From Amyelois transitella (Eukaryota; Arthropoda; Insecta; Lepidoptera; Pyralidae): a DNA stretch of 64,000 nucleotides. Below, in pieces: positions 45,856 to 56,228 of this stretch. The stretch covers positions 6,037,001 to 6,101,000 of the forward strand of contig NC_083509.1 in assembly GCF_032362555.1 (NCBI RefSeq), written 5' to 3'. Each line of letters begins with the position of its first letter. The first letter of the stretch is position 1. The position numbers were made by a program, and so were the translations under genes. Below the pieces are notes generated by a model. That model was not told where the DNA came from and did not search any database. It was given only the letters and a program-made list of their open reading frames with translations.

Positions 45856-46964
45856 CTACTTGTATAACACCCTGGCCAGGTAACTTCTGGCTTGGTAAAT
45901 TAGAGCCCCAAGAGAGCAGATGACCAGGACATCGGTAACATATCCTATGGCCACTTCAAGGAATGGCTTCTCTTTGATAAGGTCTGCGGGCGGTGGGTTG
46001 GATTTACTTATCTGAAACAAGTTATATTTCAAATTAATAAAGCATTGTAAAATATCCACTCTCACATTGTTATCACTATACATACAGACATTTTGTATGA
46101 AAAGACAGTCTAAATAATAAAAATACTTCCCCATTGTCGGCAGTTAACCATAAAATATATCTTTTTGTGTAAAAACCCTGACATATCCACTCCAGGACCG
46201 TGGTAGAATGGCGCATCCTGAGTACCCCAAGAGAGTTAATGATATAACTGGGCTTAATCCAAGTTATATCATTAACTCTCTGGGGGGGCAAAGGAACATC
46301 CTTAAATGGATGAGTAGTATATAAAGGATCTATGGACTATAAAGTGTGAGTGTAATAGCCGATTTCTCCAACATTGTGGTGAAATGAGGTAGAAGTAAAG
46401 CCGAGGTTTGTCTGGGAGCTATTCGAGCAGGCATTTCCAATGAAAGCCTGTGTACGTTACTTTACGTTATATGTAAAGCCATACAGATTTAGGCGATGGG
46501 CTAGCAACCTGTCACTATTTGAATCTCAATTCTATCATTTAGCCAAATAGCTGAACGTGGCCATTCAGTCTTTTCAAGACTGTTGGCTCTGTCTACTCCG
46601 CAAGGGATATAGACGTGACCATATGCATGTATGTATGAATAAAACATTTGTGTATTTTTTTTTCTCACTTTTAAACACCAGATTATTTTTCTGTTTGCTA
46701 TTTACTGTAGGTTGACTGGTTGAGTTGAATGCTATTAGCATTAAGTTCACCTTTATACAGAGAGAAGGATAAGTTCAAAAGAAATAGCAGCGGAATCAAT
46801 TACATGTAAATTGGCAAAATTAATAATACAGTTTTGCCTGCATATATTTTCTCAAATTTTGTTTGTGCATCTGTAATGAGTTGAGGAAAACTTAAAATGT
46901 GTTCAGTATGAACACATTTTAAGTTTTGGCTTTATAATATATATATTATGGTGGTGTATTATAA

Positions 46965-47046
<82 letters not shown>

Positions 47047-50000
47047 TTATATATAATATATAAATTTCAGAAAGGACAGTGACTAAATAAATGATATAGA
47101 TTACCTTAATGAGTACATCCTTCATATTTTTCATCTCTCTTCTTAGATTATTAATATTAGTAATGAATTTGTTTGTGCTAGTCTTCATTCTCGTTATGAG
47201 AGGGGAATCAGGGGGTTCAAATTTGATTTGGTTCTGATTCCTATTGTAATCTCGCAATGTGTACTGTAGGGTTGCTTCTAGTATGTAAATTTGCTGCATA
47301 TGTGTCCCTAACGCTGTTAAACAGTCCAGGACACTGAAATTTCATAACTAATATTGTAGACTTTAAAAACTTGGGGTACTGCAATAGTTAAGTAACTTGT
47401 CACTGTTATTGAATATCAATTCCATTATTAAGGGATCCAGCTTAAGTTTCGCTACTGTGGTAGCGAAACTAAAACTGAAAAGCTTTATTACCATATGTGT
47501 ATGGTAATAAAGCTTTTCAGTTTTGCATTCAAGAATATAAAATTATTATACTGCAATTTATTATATTTGTCAATCTTTCTCATATGATAACATATTCCGA
47601 ATATTTAACTGCTTTCAGACCTGTAGTGAACAACTTTACTTTTAGTCACTTCTTATGACATCAAGGAAGAAATGAAAAAAATATATCCCCATTGGAATGT
47701 CTAAAATGAAAACACATTTTTTAACAAACCTGTAGTTTTCTGATTTTCTTGCATATAATCCAGCAACTGCATTCAATTTCCATCCTCTGAGGTGGAAATT
47801 TTTCAATCCTACTTTCAGTCTTTGTCTTTCATATGGCATTTCTATTCCTAACTTTATCATATCCTCTTCTTCCAACAGCAGAAATTGGCGAAGATTCATG
47901 CTACTGTTTACCATGAGGGCGCCTAATCGCTCACAATTCATACCATATAATAAATGAGGTATTTCACACATGTAGCTTAACCTGAAAAATATAAAAGTAA
48001 AGTAAAGTATTTATTTTGTTAAGAAATTAAAAGCAGAATCTATGTAGCCTGCAGTTTCAATTGATCAGCCACCTGCTTGATGCAGAAAAACCTTTTTTAT
48101 TTTCAAAAGTCCTCCATAATTTGTGTTTGGATTTATAATATTTATAAAAATTAAGCAGTGAGATTGAGAAACTCTATCAACACATTTGTGCAGAATGAAT
48201 TGACCTTGCAACGTTGGTTTTAAAGCTGTTGTGTTTTGCCACATTGACGACGATACCTTAATAGCCCATAAAAGTCCACTGCTGGACTAAGGCCCCCCTA
48301 GAAATGGTGGGATTTTACCCGCAGCCACAACATTGGGTAGGCGGGTTGGTGACAGCAGTTTCTATTGATTCTGGACTATGTTGTCATATCAGCGTAAGAG
48401 GCGCTGCTGCCCACCTCCCGCTTAATCCCTTAATCGTCTTTAATGATACCCACGGCTATAGTTTTGTTATATTATTCTTGAAGTTACATTAAAAGCAATG
48501 TTGTAAGAAGGTTATATATAGGTGAAATACCAACTCACGTATTTTCATCACCCACACCAGGATAATAATCATGCCACGACGTCATCTGATTGTTGAGACT
48601 TATACTGCTATTTTCTTCAAGATCATCATCTTTCTTCAGATGTTTATTTAAAATGTTAATTATATCTTGATGATCATGCGACATGGCGATTTCTAATGCT
48701 GTTCTACTGTATCTATCCACTTCTGACAGCCTTGCCTTATGAGCTATCAGCAGTTCCAGAATCTCAGGTTGGTTGTGGTGAGCTGCCCAAAAAACTGCCT
48801 GTTAATAAGAAAAATGTTTATAAGTACAAAAAAATATTTATTTATTTGAGGGATGAGTTATGCTATGATTCTTGTTTAGATTACTCAAAATCAATATTTC
48901 TCAACTTGATAGTTTTAGCAATTGCTCTTTATTTTATACTTTAGATTAATAGTCTCTTTTAAACCAGGATGCAGTGGTTTTAGTCCATTATTTTGGGTCT
49001 TTATCATTCTCTCAACTTAATGTTCTATTTTATGAATTCCCAGTTGCGAACTCTGCCAAGTCTGTGATTGACGTCAGGCCTCTCTTATAATTTACTCAAG
49101 AAATCTTAACTTACTGTCCAACCTTGTTGGTCCCTCATTTCTATGTTCACTCTCTCATTTAGAAGTTTTTCAACTACTTTTACTCGGCCACTGCTGATTG
49201 CTCTCATAAGTGGTGTCTGTCCATATTTGTCTCCAACATTCAGCAGGCTTTTCTTCTCAATGAGACTGCAGATTATCTGGTATATAGTGTCATTATTGGC
49301 ACTGCTGTTTGAGCATACTGCCATAACAGGTGTAACTGAGTCTGAAAAGACATTATTTGAATTAAAATTTATTCAGCTCCCAGGTAAGTGGTCACAAGCT
49401 ATAAAAGGAAGAAAGGACTAATTACGAAAAAATAACCTCCACAATAAGACTATAATAATGTGTTTCATGGTTGCTTTCTCCAAGACCTTTCTGGAATTTG
49501 CAACCCAAGGATTTTTAAATCTGGGCTATGAGTTTAACTATGTATCCAGTTTTTATTATTTAAAGTCTTTAGATATATAAAAAGTTAAAATCACAAACAG
49601 CATTACCTGCATGTAGATTGGGATCTGCTCCTCTTTGCAGTAAGAAATTAACAATCTTGTCATGAGCATGGAAACAGGCATGCATCAGAGGAGTCCATCC
49701 GCTATCTAACTTTATATTGACACTATTGTTTAGATCTGAAATAACAATAAAAATCAAACATTTCATAAATTCATTCTGATTTAACATTGTGTTTAGGTAA
49801 ACCCTAAACGTTGCCACGGGTCTGAATTAGATACTGTACTGATGATGATGATGAAAATCAATAAAACACATTCTAGAGGAAAGGATACATATTAAGGATT
49901 ATTTTTCTACATACATACATATGGTCACGTCTATATCCCTTGTGGGGTAGACAGAGCCAACAGTCATGAAAAGACTGAATGGCCACGTTCAGCTGTTTGG

Positions 50001-51003
50001 CTTAATGATAGAATTGAGTCTTAATTATAAAAATCAATAGAACACATTCTAGAGGAAAGGCCACATATTAAGGATTATTTTTCTAGCAGGGTTTTTCTAG
50101 TAGGGAATGAATCTAACTAAACTTAACTATCTGTTACCTGTGACTTCATAATCAGCAAAATTCTAAAATGTGGCCTATGAGTAAGATTGAATCTTTAATA
50201 ACCTCCATTGCAAAATTTCATAAAAATCTGTACCATGGTGAAACTTTGGAAGCACCTTTCTCATTTTTCCATTTTCAATAAAAATGTCTCCTTTTACAGC
50301 TCTAGTTTGACTTTTGTGGCTTAGAAATGTTAACTTACAATCCAATTATAACACGCATAATATGCTTGAGAGGAAGAAAATAATAAAAATTACCATAAAT
50401 CACTATGTTCTCAACTTCATCAATGTTACCATTTATAATAGCTTCCTGTAATTTATTTTCCAGTGTCTTCTTTGAATTCTGGTGCTGCTGTGCAAAATAG
50501 TTCCTGGACTGGAAAAATCACATTATTTTTAAAATAATTTAGTTTAGTATAGTTGTGGCTATAAAAGCAGTTTTTGGATTTTAAAATTCATTAAATTTGT
50601 ACCTGTTCTTAATTTTAATTAATGTTACTCATTAACTGATAGATTGAGTTGGTATAGTACCTACTTCAAGGAACTTTTAGCATATCGAGAAACTTCGACT
50701 TCAGACTAAGTATGTATGTAATTAGTATATAAATCAGTCATGAGAGGACCCAATATAAATCCCAAATTAAAATTAATTTGCAATTTTATCCTGTTATATA
50801 GGTAAGTACACCAAGAACCTGGTATATATTCCTCATTTCCACGGGATTCTGTTGGTTTCTTTAGCAGTGGCTGGGCCACATGAGGAATAGTAAAGAGTCG
50901 AAAATTAAAAAAGAAAATTAATACCTACCGGCTTTTCGTAAAATCCATAATCGTCGCTATCTGAATCTTCATCTGAGAAACCAGCTGGACGAAACTGAGC
51001 CAT
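45856..51003 (-). CDS. Gasz: Gasz / ASZ1: ankyrin repeats, SAM domain, C-terminal membrane anchor; eight exons
   Basis: The family works in germline piRNA production, anchored in the outer mitochondrial membrane. Exons on the minus strand are 50929-51003, 50394-50508, 49607-49735, 49115-49341, 48539-48798, 47730-47981, 47105-47333 and 45856-46011. All junctions are GT-AG and in phase; the sum is 1443 nt, 480 aa, like the roughly 475 aa of human ASZ1. Order: acidic start MAQFRPAGFSDEDSDSDDYG, a helical linker, then ankyrin repeats (DSGWTPLMHACFHAHDKIV, YGQTPLMRAISSGRVKVVEKLL, AVFWAAHHNQPEILELLIAHKA, YSRTALEIAMSHDHQDIINIL). A SAM-like block follows (NLRQFLLLEEEDMIKLGIEM), then a basic coiled stretch (ITNINNLRREMKNMKDVLIK) and a single hydrophobic helix near the end (YVTDVLVICSLGALIYQA). 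Family function is known; expression here is not shown. Introns are rich in repeats and hairpins. Confidence 0.94.
46230..46281. repeat. Inverted repeat, 20-bp arms, Gasz intron 7
   Basis: Arms 46230-46249 (AGAGAGTTAATGATATAACT) and 46262-46281 are exact complements around a 12-nt loop. Pairing resumes as CCCC/GGGG after a one-base bulge. Confidence 0.92.
46487..46638 (+). mobile_element. ATGT-tailed SINE, 5'-truncated, in Gasz intron 7
   Basis: Begins at TTAGGCGATGGGCTAGCAAC and runs through CTGAACGTGGCCATTCAGTC and CTGTCTACTCCGCAAGGGAT to GCATGTATGTATG. It lies antisense to Gasz. Confidence 0.8.
46887..46927. repeat. Perfect inverted repeat, 19-bp arms, 3-nt loop, Gasz intron 7
   Basis: Arms 46887-46905 (AAAACTTAAAATGTGTTCA) and 46909-46927 are exact complements around GTA. 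Confidence 0.95.
46971..47048. repeat. (TA)n microsatellite, Gasz intron 7
   Basis: About 38 TA units, nearly pure, close to the exon 7 donor. Its translation as alternating Tyr-Ile is an artefact. Confidence 0.95.
47445..47470. repeat. Perfect inverted repeat, 11-bp arms, TGTG loop, Gasz intron 6
   Basis: AGTTTCGCTAC (47445-47455), TGTG, then GTAGCGAAACT (47460-47470). It touches the next hairpin with no spacer. Confidence 0.92.
47471..47524. repeat. Perfect inverted repeat, 25-bp arms, TGTG loop, Gasz intron 6
   Basis: Arms 47471-47495 (AAAACTGAAAAGCTTTATTA and on) and 47500-47524 are exact complements around TGTG, the same loop as its neighbour. Confidence 0.95.
48240..48430 (+). repeat. 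CTGCTGGAC-type lepidopteran repeat in Gasz intron 5
   Basis: AATAGCCCATAAAAGTCCAC TGCTGGACTAAGGCC is the diagnostic core, followed by GGTGGGATTTTACCCGCAGC and GGTAGGCGGGTTGGTGACAG. I recall this block as widespread in Lepidoptera; its source element was not identified. Confidence 0.6.
49854..50085. repeat. 56-bp direct repeat flanking a truncated SINE (Gasz intron 2)
   Basis: Copies at 49854-49909 and 50030-50085 agree at 53 of 56 bases by eye (AAAATCAATA to GGATTATTTTTCTA). The SINE fragment and about 10 extra bases lie between. The pair is much longer than a normal target-site duplication. Confidence 0.85.
49910..50018 (-). mobile_element. ATGT-tailed SINE, 5'-truncated, in Gasz intron 2
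   Basis: CATACATACATATGGTCACG through CTTAATGATAGAATTGAG, where family similarity stops. It lies between two copies of a 56-bp sequence described separately. Confidence 0.8.
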
Positions 51004-51653
51004 AATTGAGATGAAAGTTCCAGTTTATGTTCGTCAAATCTTAAAATTTGTCCAATTAGCAAATCTTTGAACAGCAGTTTGAATAGAACAGCATCACAGA
51101 CACAGTCTGCAAAAATAAGGCAGTAGTAAGTGAAATTTTTAGAAAGCTACCAAGAGCGTTGTTATACATAATTTTTTTGAATTTGAGGAAAATACTGCAC
51201 CTTTACGAATAATTAAATTTCATGTGAAAATTCTTTTCACAATAAAATCTGTCAAACCAATCTGACTGAAACAAGTACGACCTAACCTCGACCTAACGTA
51301 CAACCAAGGCTTGAAAAAAGAACAACTATAGTACCTACCGTACCAAATGACAGTTAGTGTTGTGCTGTTCACTCGATAGTCAGTCAACTTTCGTTAGCAT
51401 TTTGATACACTATTTGATAGGTGTTTTGGTTCTCGATATTGTTGTGATCAATTTTTTAACGAAGTTTAAAGAATGTTTTGATCGTGAGCAATGATACTGT
51501 TAATGGCACATCTGGCGAAATCTATACGCCACAAGTTACAAAAATAAAAAATAAAATCACGCTACGCTATCAGTCAAAAACAGCGATAAATTTAAATCGC
51601 GGATTGGAGCATATATACAACCTCCGACACAACATCGTCGGTACAATGTATAT

Positions 51654-51915
51654 GCGCCGTGTGGTGTTCCCAGCACCAATACAAAAAAGAATAGGACCAT
51701 TCCATCTCTATTCCATGGATGTCGTAAAAGGCGACTAAGGGATAGGCTTACAAACTTCAGATTCTTTTTTTAGGCGATGGGCAAGCAACCTGTCACTAAT
51801 TGAATCTCAATTCTATCATTAAGCCAAATAGCTGAACGTGGCCATTCAGTCTTTTCAAGACTGTTGGCTCTGTCTACCCTGCAAGGGATATAGACGTGAC
51901 CATATGTATGTATAT
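51654..51915 (+). mobile_element. ATGT-tailed SINE, near full length, upstream of Gasz
   Basis: Runs from GCGCCGTGTGGTGTTCCCAG to CATATGTATGTATATAC. It supplies the last 30 or so codons of an 86-codon open frame here, so that frame is not a gene. Confidence 0.8.
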
Positions 51916-52042
51916 ACATGGACATCATTATAAAGACAGGTGGACAGCAGTAACAGCAGAGTTCTATAATATCAGACAAGAATACAGGGGAGGAAAAGTA
52001 AAACAGGGTTGAGGTGAAAACAGGCTAATTGTGGAAGGAGAC

Positions 52043-52291
52043 TTATAAAAATATATTATTGTTTTGAATAAATTTTGCCAGGATAGACACAAACGGGAAT
52101 ACTAGTGTAAGTAGGAACGGCATATAAACAGGACGAGGAATATTGTGGGGGAGTTGATCGTACAGAGATTGAGATATCAATGGTACCAAAATACCCTCGT
52201 CTAAGCCGCATTCGTATAGAGAACTGTTCTTTATTCTTAAAACTATCGATATTATCGATAACTTTGCAACTGACAACACTGACACCGACAA
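52043..52291 (-). other. Unrecognised open frame overlapping the DRE pair
   Basis: An 82-codon frame with a plausible membrane segment near its end (VYMPFLLTLVFPFVSILAKF). It crosses the two DRE motifs, begins at a GTG or TTG rather than ATG, and matches nothing I know. It may be chance. Confidence 0.15.
52244..52260. promoter_or_regulatory. Paired DRE motifs (TATCGATA twice)
   Basis: TATCGATA at 52244-52251 and 52253-52260. Known insect DREF sites often mark promoters of housekeeping genes. No gene start was recognised next to them, though Gasz lies 1.2 kb to the left and points away. Confidence 0.4.
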
Positions 52292-52919
52292 TCTTTATGA
52301 CACTTGTGACAGCGTGATTATACTGACAGTGACAAAAAATAAATATTGTGACAATGACGTTTATAGTAGAAATGAAAAAAAGGTGAAGCTCTGATTTACG
52401 CCAAGCTAAGACGAAATGTCTGAACGGCTTTGTAAAATGTCATTTTGAATAAAACAAATAATTGTAAAAATACTTCGATCAACTATAAACAACTAGATAA
52501 ACAGTTCCGAACAAAATAAAACAAAATATCGTCCTCACCTCAATACGTTTATTATTACACATATTACTTCGACTATTTGACAAAGTCCTTTGTCCAAAAA
52601 CAAGTGTATTGAAAATTGAACCTTAACAGTTTTAAAATAAGGCACGCAATTCTTAAAAAACGTAGTTTGGTGTGACATGGTATTAACTCAATGTTTCATT
52701 TAGAACAAAGAGGCCAGTGGAGCGGCTTTGTTATTTTAAAAATTTTACCTTCACACACTTTAACATTTTGATACGAAATGCGTTGCAATAAAAATTGTCT
52801 ATTGGATATTAGAAGGAGTTTGTTTGGGTGTATGAGTGTGTGAATGTCTGTGATTATGTGTCGATTTGGATGTAAGTAGTTTATTTTTTACTTTAAAGGT
52901 AGTTCTTTTGTTTTTTGTC

Positions 52920-53300
52920 GACTTCTGTGGCCTAATAATCATCTTGCCTGACTGCCAAGTCGGAGGTCTCGGGTTCGATCCCCGGTTTGGTTAATCTAGA
53001 AAATGTATTTTTTAGATGTTTGTTTGTAAGTATGTGAGGATGTTTGTTACTCAATCACGCAAATTCTACTGAACAGATTTCGATGTGATTTGGTTTACAG
53101 GATAATTACTACCCTGTCTGTCGTATGGATGTCTGATGGAAGAAAGTGTTCAGAACATACGACGGCTCCTTTTTGTGGCTTAAAAAACTCTTCACCTCGG
53201 TCTCTGCTATAATAGAAATCCATTTATTCCTTATAATGGCGTTCTGCGGAAAACTGAAATACACGTAAATTGTATGTTATTCTGTAAGGTTTTACTTGCG
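52920..53300 (+). mobile_element. tRNA-derived SINE with Helitron/LINE-like body
   Basis: TGGCCTAATAATCATCTTGC and GGTTCGATCCCCGG look like Pol III A and B boxes at 52920-52995. The body carries ACTGAACAGATTTCGATGTG and ends near ACTTGCGACTTCGTTGGC. It cannot fold as a full tRNA, so I do not call a tRNA gene. Confidence 0.55.
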
Positions 53301-56039
53301 ACTTCGTTGGCATGTGATTAGAATTTACTAGATAGTCGTGTAATAATTGATGTAGTATCACCCCCTTACCAAATTTTACTAAATCGTTTTAACAGGTACC
53401 ATTTTCAGATAACATTACATATTTCCATTCTCCTCATTAAATAATTAATCAACCGAACTAAATCACAAACATAAAAAATAAAACAAAGCGACTCCACAAC
53501 TTTATGTTCCCAGGCGAGCATCATGAAGCGCGGCGACAAAACTATATTTGTTTCGTTTACTCTTTAATATTTGTTGACCGCAAGAAAGAGATAGGCGCGG
53601 ATAGTGCTAAATGCCGAGTACCGTTAAGTTTTAAATATTTAATAAAATGATTTGATAAAAAACCAACAGCTAACTTATACTATTAAGTGCGATTACTTTA
53701 AAACTGAATTGTACTTAAATGAAATAGGAAACGCCATCCTTTTAAGCGCAATTCTTGGACAATTTTTACACTTTTTAACAGAGCACTTCGTCATTGTGCG
53801 ACGTTGTCACTCGTGGACGGACGAAACGAGACTAGCCGAGAACTTTACTCACTTGAGCGTTGAGTAGAGTTTTGCCGCGGACACTTTTTTAGCGGGATTG
53901 GGAGTCTAGTTGTTTATAGTACGTCAATGTAAAAATAATACAGTTACGTCCAAGTACTATAAATCATTTTGTGTTCAAGTTTTGCTCATACAAGCTCAAG
54001 TCTTGTGTCCTGTAACGTTATGGGCCCGGAATACCTGCCACGTAACACGGTTCTATGCTTTAAATGGATGATTTAGTGGTCGTGACAAGTTGCGATTAGT
54101 CTAAGGGTCATAAATTAAAGTGAGTGTGTTGAATGACCACCGGGTTGGTTCTGCTGATTGAGCTCATATGCAGACCTTATTGAGGAAGCAAGAAAGACAC
54201 ATCTGTGACAAACGCCAGGACTTTGAAGTCATCATCTTAAAAGAGAAAACTGAAATCTGAATTATTATGCCGATAGCAGTTAGTCCGACAGTCGGAATTT
54301 TTATTTTTATGTGTACCTACTATCGAATGTTTGAAGCCCGTGAGATTAAGGTACCTAGGTGCTTAGCTAAAAGTTCCCAAAAGTTTAAGAATTTGGATTA
54401 TAAAGATAGTAAAGAAATTTTTACGAATGTCTGTCCTATAATTACATTGCTTATACTGACCATCGTGTTCGTTACTTTAGATTAAATTCGCAAGACAATG
54501 GCGGCTATTTCGTAATGGGCCCTTGAAATTAATCCCCGCTTTAATTAACGCTAAGCGTACTTCTTCTTAGTACCCACTTGATGCCTGTGAATAATCTGCA
54601 AAATAGAATAAAATTAAACTTATAAATTAATTATTTTTATTATGAAACAATCAATTCCAGTTCAACAAAAAAACACGAAACTGGTTAAGAACGTGGCCTT
54701 TCAGTCTTTTCGAGGCTTTATATATTTGCAAATTAAAAATTCAGCATTCGACAAAGTGCTGCTGCATGTTCTTGGACAAACGATGTACAAAAAAAAAAGG
54801 AAAATGACTTATAATATTGAAGTCGAATCGATTTTTTAGCACCTGGGTCATAAAACTCGTGTCCAAAACAAAGGATACAATTCTGTTAATTTGAAGATTT
54901 CTGTGTAAAAGTCGGAAGTGCTGTTCCTCAAGCTTGGAAGTCATTCTCTGCGTCGGGAGGTAAGGATAATAGGCAACAGTTCCAATTAGGCGACGAGGGC
55001 GTTTGTTAACATTTAATTAACGTCAGGCAGCTATTGTGTCGGCGGCGGCTCCAGGCCGGCTTCGCCGCTGCGCCTTGATGAGCCGCAGTCATAGCGTTTC
55101 GCATTACAACTCAGACTTACCCTTGGAACAAGCGAAACAATTGCATGCCAACCATTACGGCTATTGTGAGCTTTAGGGAGAAGATCCACCGAACTCGGCA
55201 GACAATGTCGTTTAAAATTCGAGCTTGCCTTGTGATGTCGGAGTCAGATTAAATGGTACAAGGCTGGGCGCTCGCAGGTGTCGCTTGCTAATGATGTGAT
55301 GCTTTGCGCCTCAGGGTCTTCCGACATGGCGAACCTTCATCGTTTCTTCAATGGTCCTGGGGATTATTTATTTAAGTATCTAAGTACCCACTTAGAATAC
55401 CTACCTACCTATACTTAATTTAATGATTATACCTAGGTAGTTCTTTCTCATTGCGACTCCGGATCCTAATAATATATTGTCTCGAAATATCCGTTATGCA
55501 TCATAATGCATAAAAATCATTTAAAAGAGTAACAGATAAAATTACGCTTGAAATTAAAATAAAAAGTTACGTTGGTATATTGTCCACATGGACAAGACCA
55601 TCCTTAGAAAGAATCGTCAAATATGACGCCACTACTGAACTGAATGGACTATGTAGGCGAATGTAATTGGATAGTGATTTTTTCGAGATTCGAAGAAAAT
55701 GTTTTCGAATGTAATAAGGATTTTTCTCATAGCGACGTAGAAGGTAAGAGATTTGATTTATCGCAGTGGGCCGGCTAAGGCGCTGACCGCCCGGGCGCGG
55801 GCGCTCGGCCGCCGCCCGGACGCGTTATTAAACTTTTCCCCATATTAAACATTCCGGAGACGAATACATTTTATTGTTGCCTCGGACCGACGTCAGAGGC
55901 CCCTACAAAGCGAAACTCAAAGACGGCAATTGCGAAATAAATTGAAAGCAATTTGATATTGCGTTGTAAGTAATAGCCGTCAGGACCCCGCAACTCTGTA
56001 GAAGACATTTTGTATGCAATTTAGAAAAGTTTGAACGGG
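53301..56039. other. Intergenic, GC-rich islands
   Basis: GC-rich patches at 55030-55090 (GTCGGCGGCGGCTCCAGGCC) and 55765-55830 (GACCGCCCGGGCGCGGGCGC) stand out against AT-rich flanks. Frames at 53652-53867 and 54267-54485 have no known domains. Confidence 0.35.
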
Positions 56040-56228
56040 TCATTTGATTGCGGCGTTTTGGTCCGATTTAGGAGTAGGTACCACAGGGTTGTTGCTGGGG
56101 CGGGCCCACTGATTAATGACTTTGTTTGACTTATGGTTTGCCGAAGATTTGTTAAATACAATTTTCTTTTCAACTTTACTTTTTATCACGTCTCGCTTGT
56201 CTCCAGAAGGGTGGAGACGCAATCGGGA
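56040..56228 (-). CDS. Candidate terminal exon, unrecognised
   Basis: On the minus strand an acceptor (TTCTAACAATAG) is followed in phase 0 by 62 codons and a TGA at 56040-56042. The product is basic and polar: RLHPSGDKRDVIKSKVEKKI, NHKSNKVINQWARPSNNPVV, PTPKSDQNAAIK. Codon use is less AT-biased than flanking DNA. There is no recognised domain; it would be the C-terminal end of a gene whose other exons lie to the right. Confidence is low because no partner exon was found. Confidence 0.3.
   Translation of the reverse strand, partial: SRLRLHPSGDKRDVIKSKVEKKIVFNKSSANHKSNKVINQWARPSNNPVVPTPKSDQNAAIK

Noticed and set aside
46970..47299. Extension of Gasz exon 7 into a Tyr-Ile repeat protein
   Set aside because: The donor GTAATC at 47104 ends the exon; the Tyr-Ile run is the (TA)n tract in the intron.
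51478..51738. 86-codon plus-strand frame upstream of Gasz
   Set aside because: Its C-terminal third is SINE sequence also found at 3.4, 30.4 and 34.7 kb.
52920..52995. tRNA gene
   Set aside because: A and B boxes are present but the acceptor and anticodon stems do not pair; it is a SINE head. The same holds at 3142-3215 and 62590-62675.
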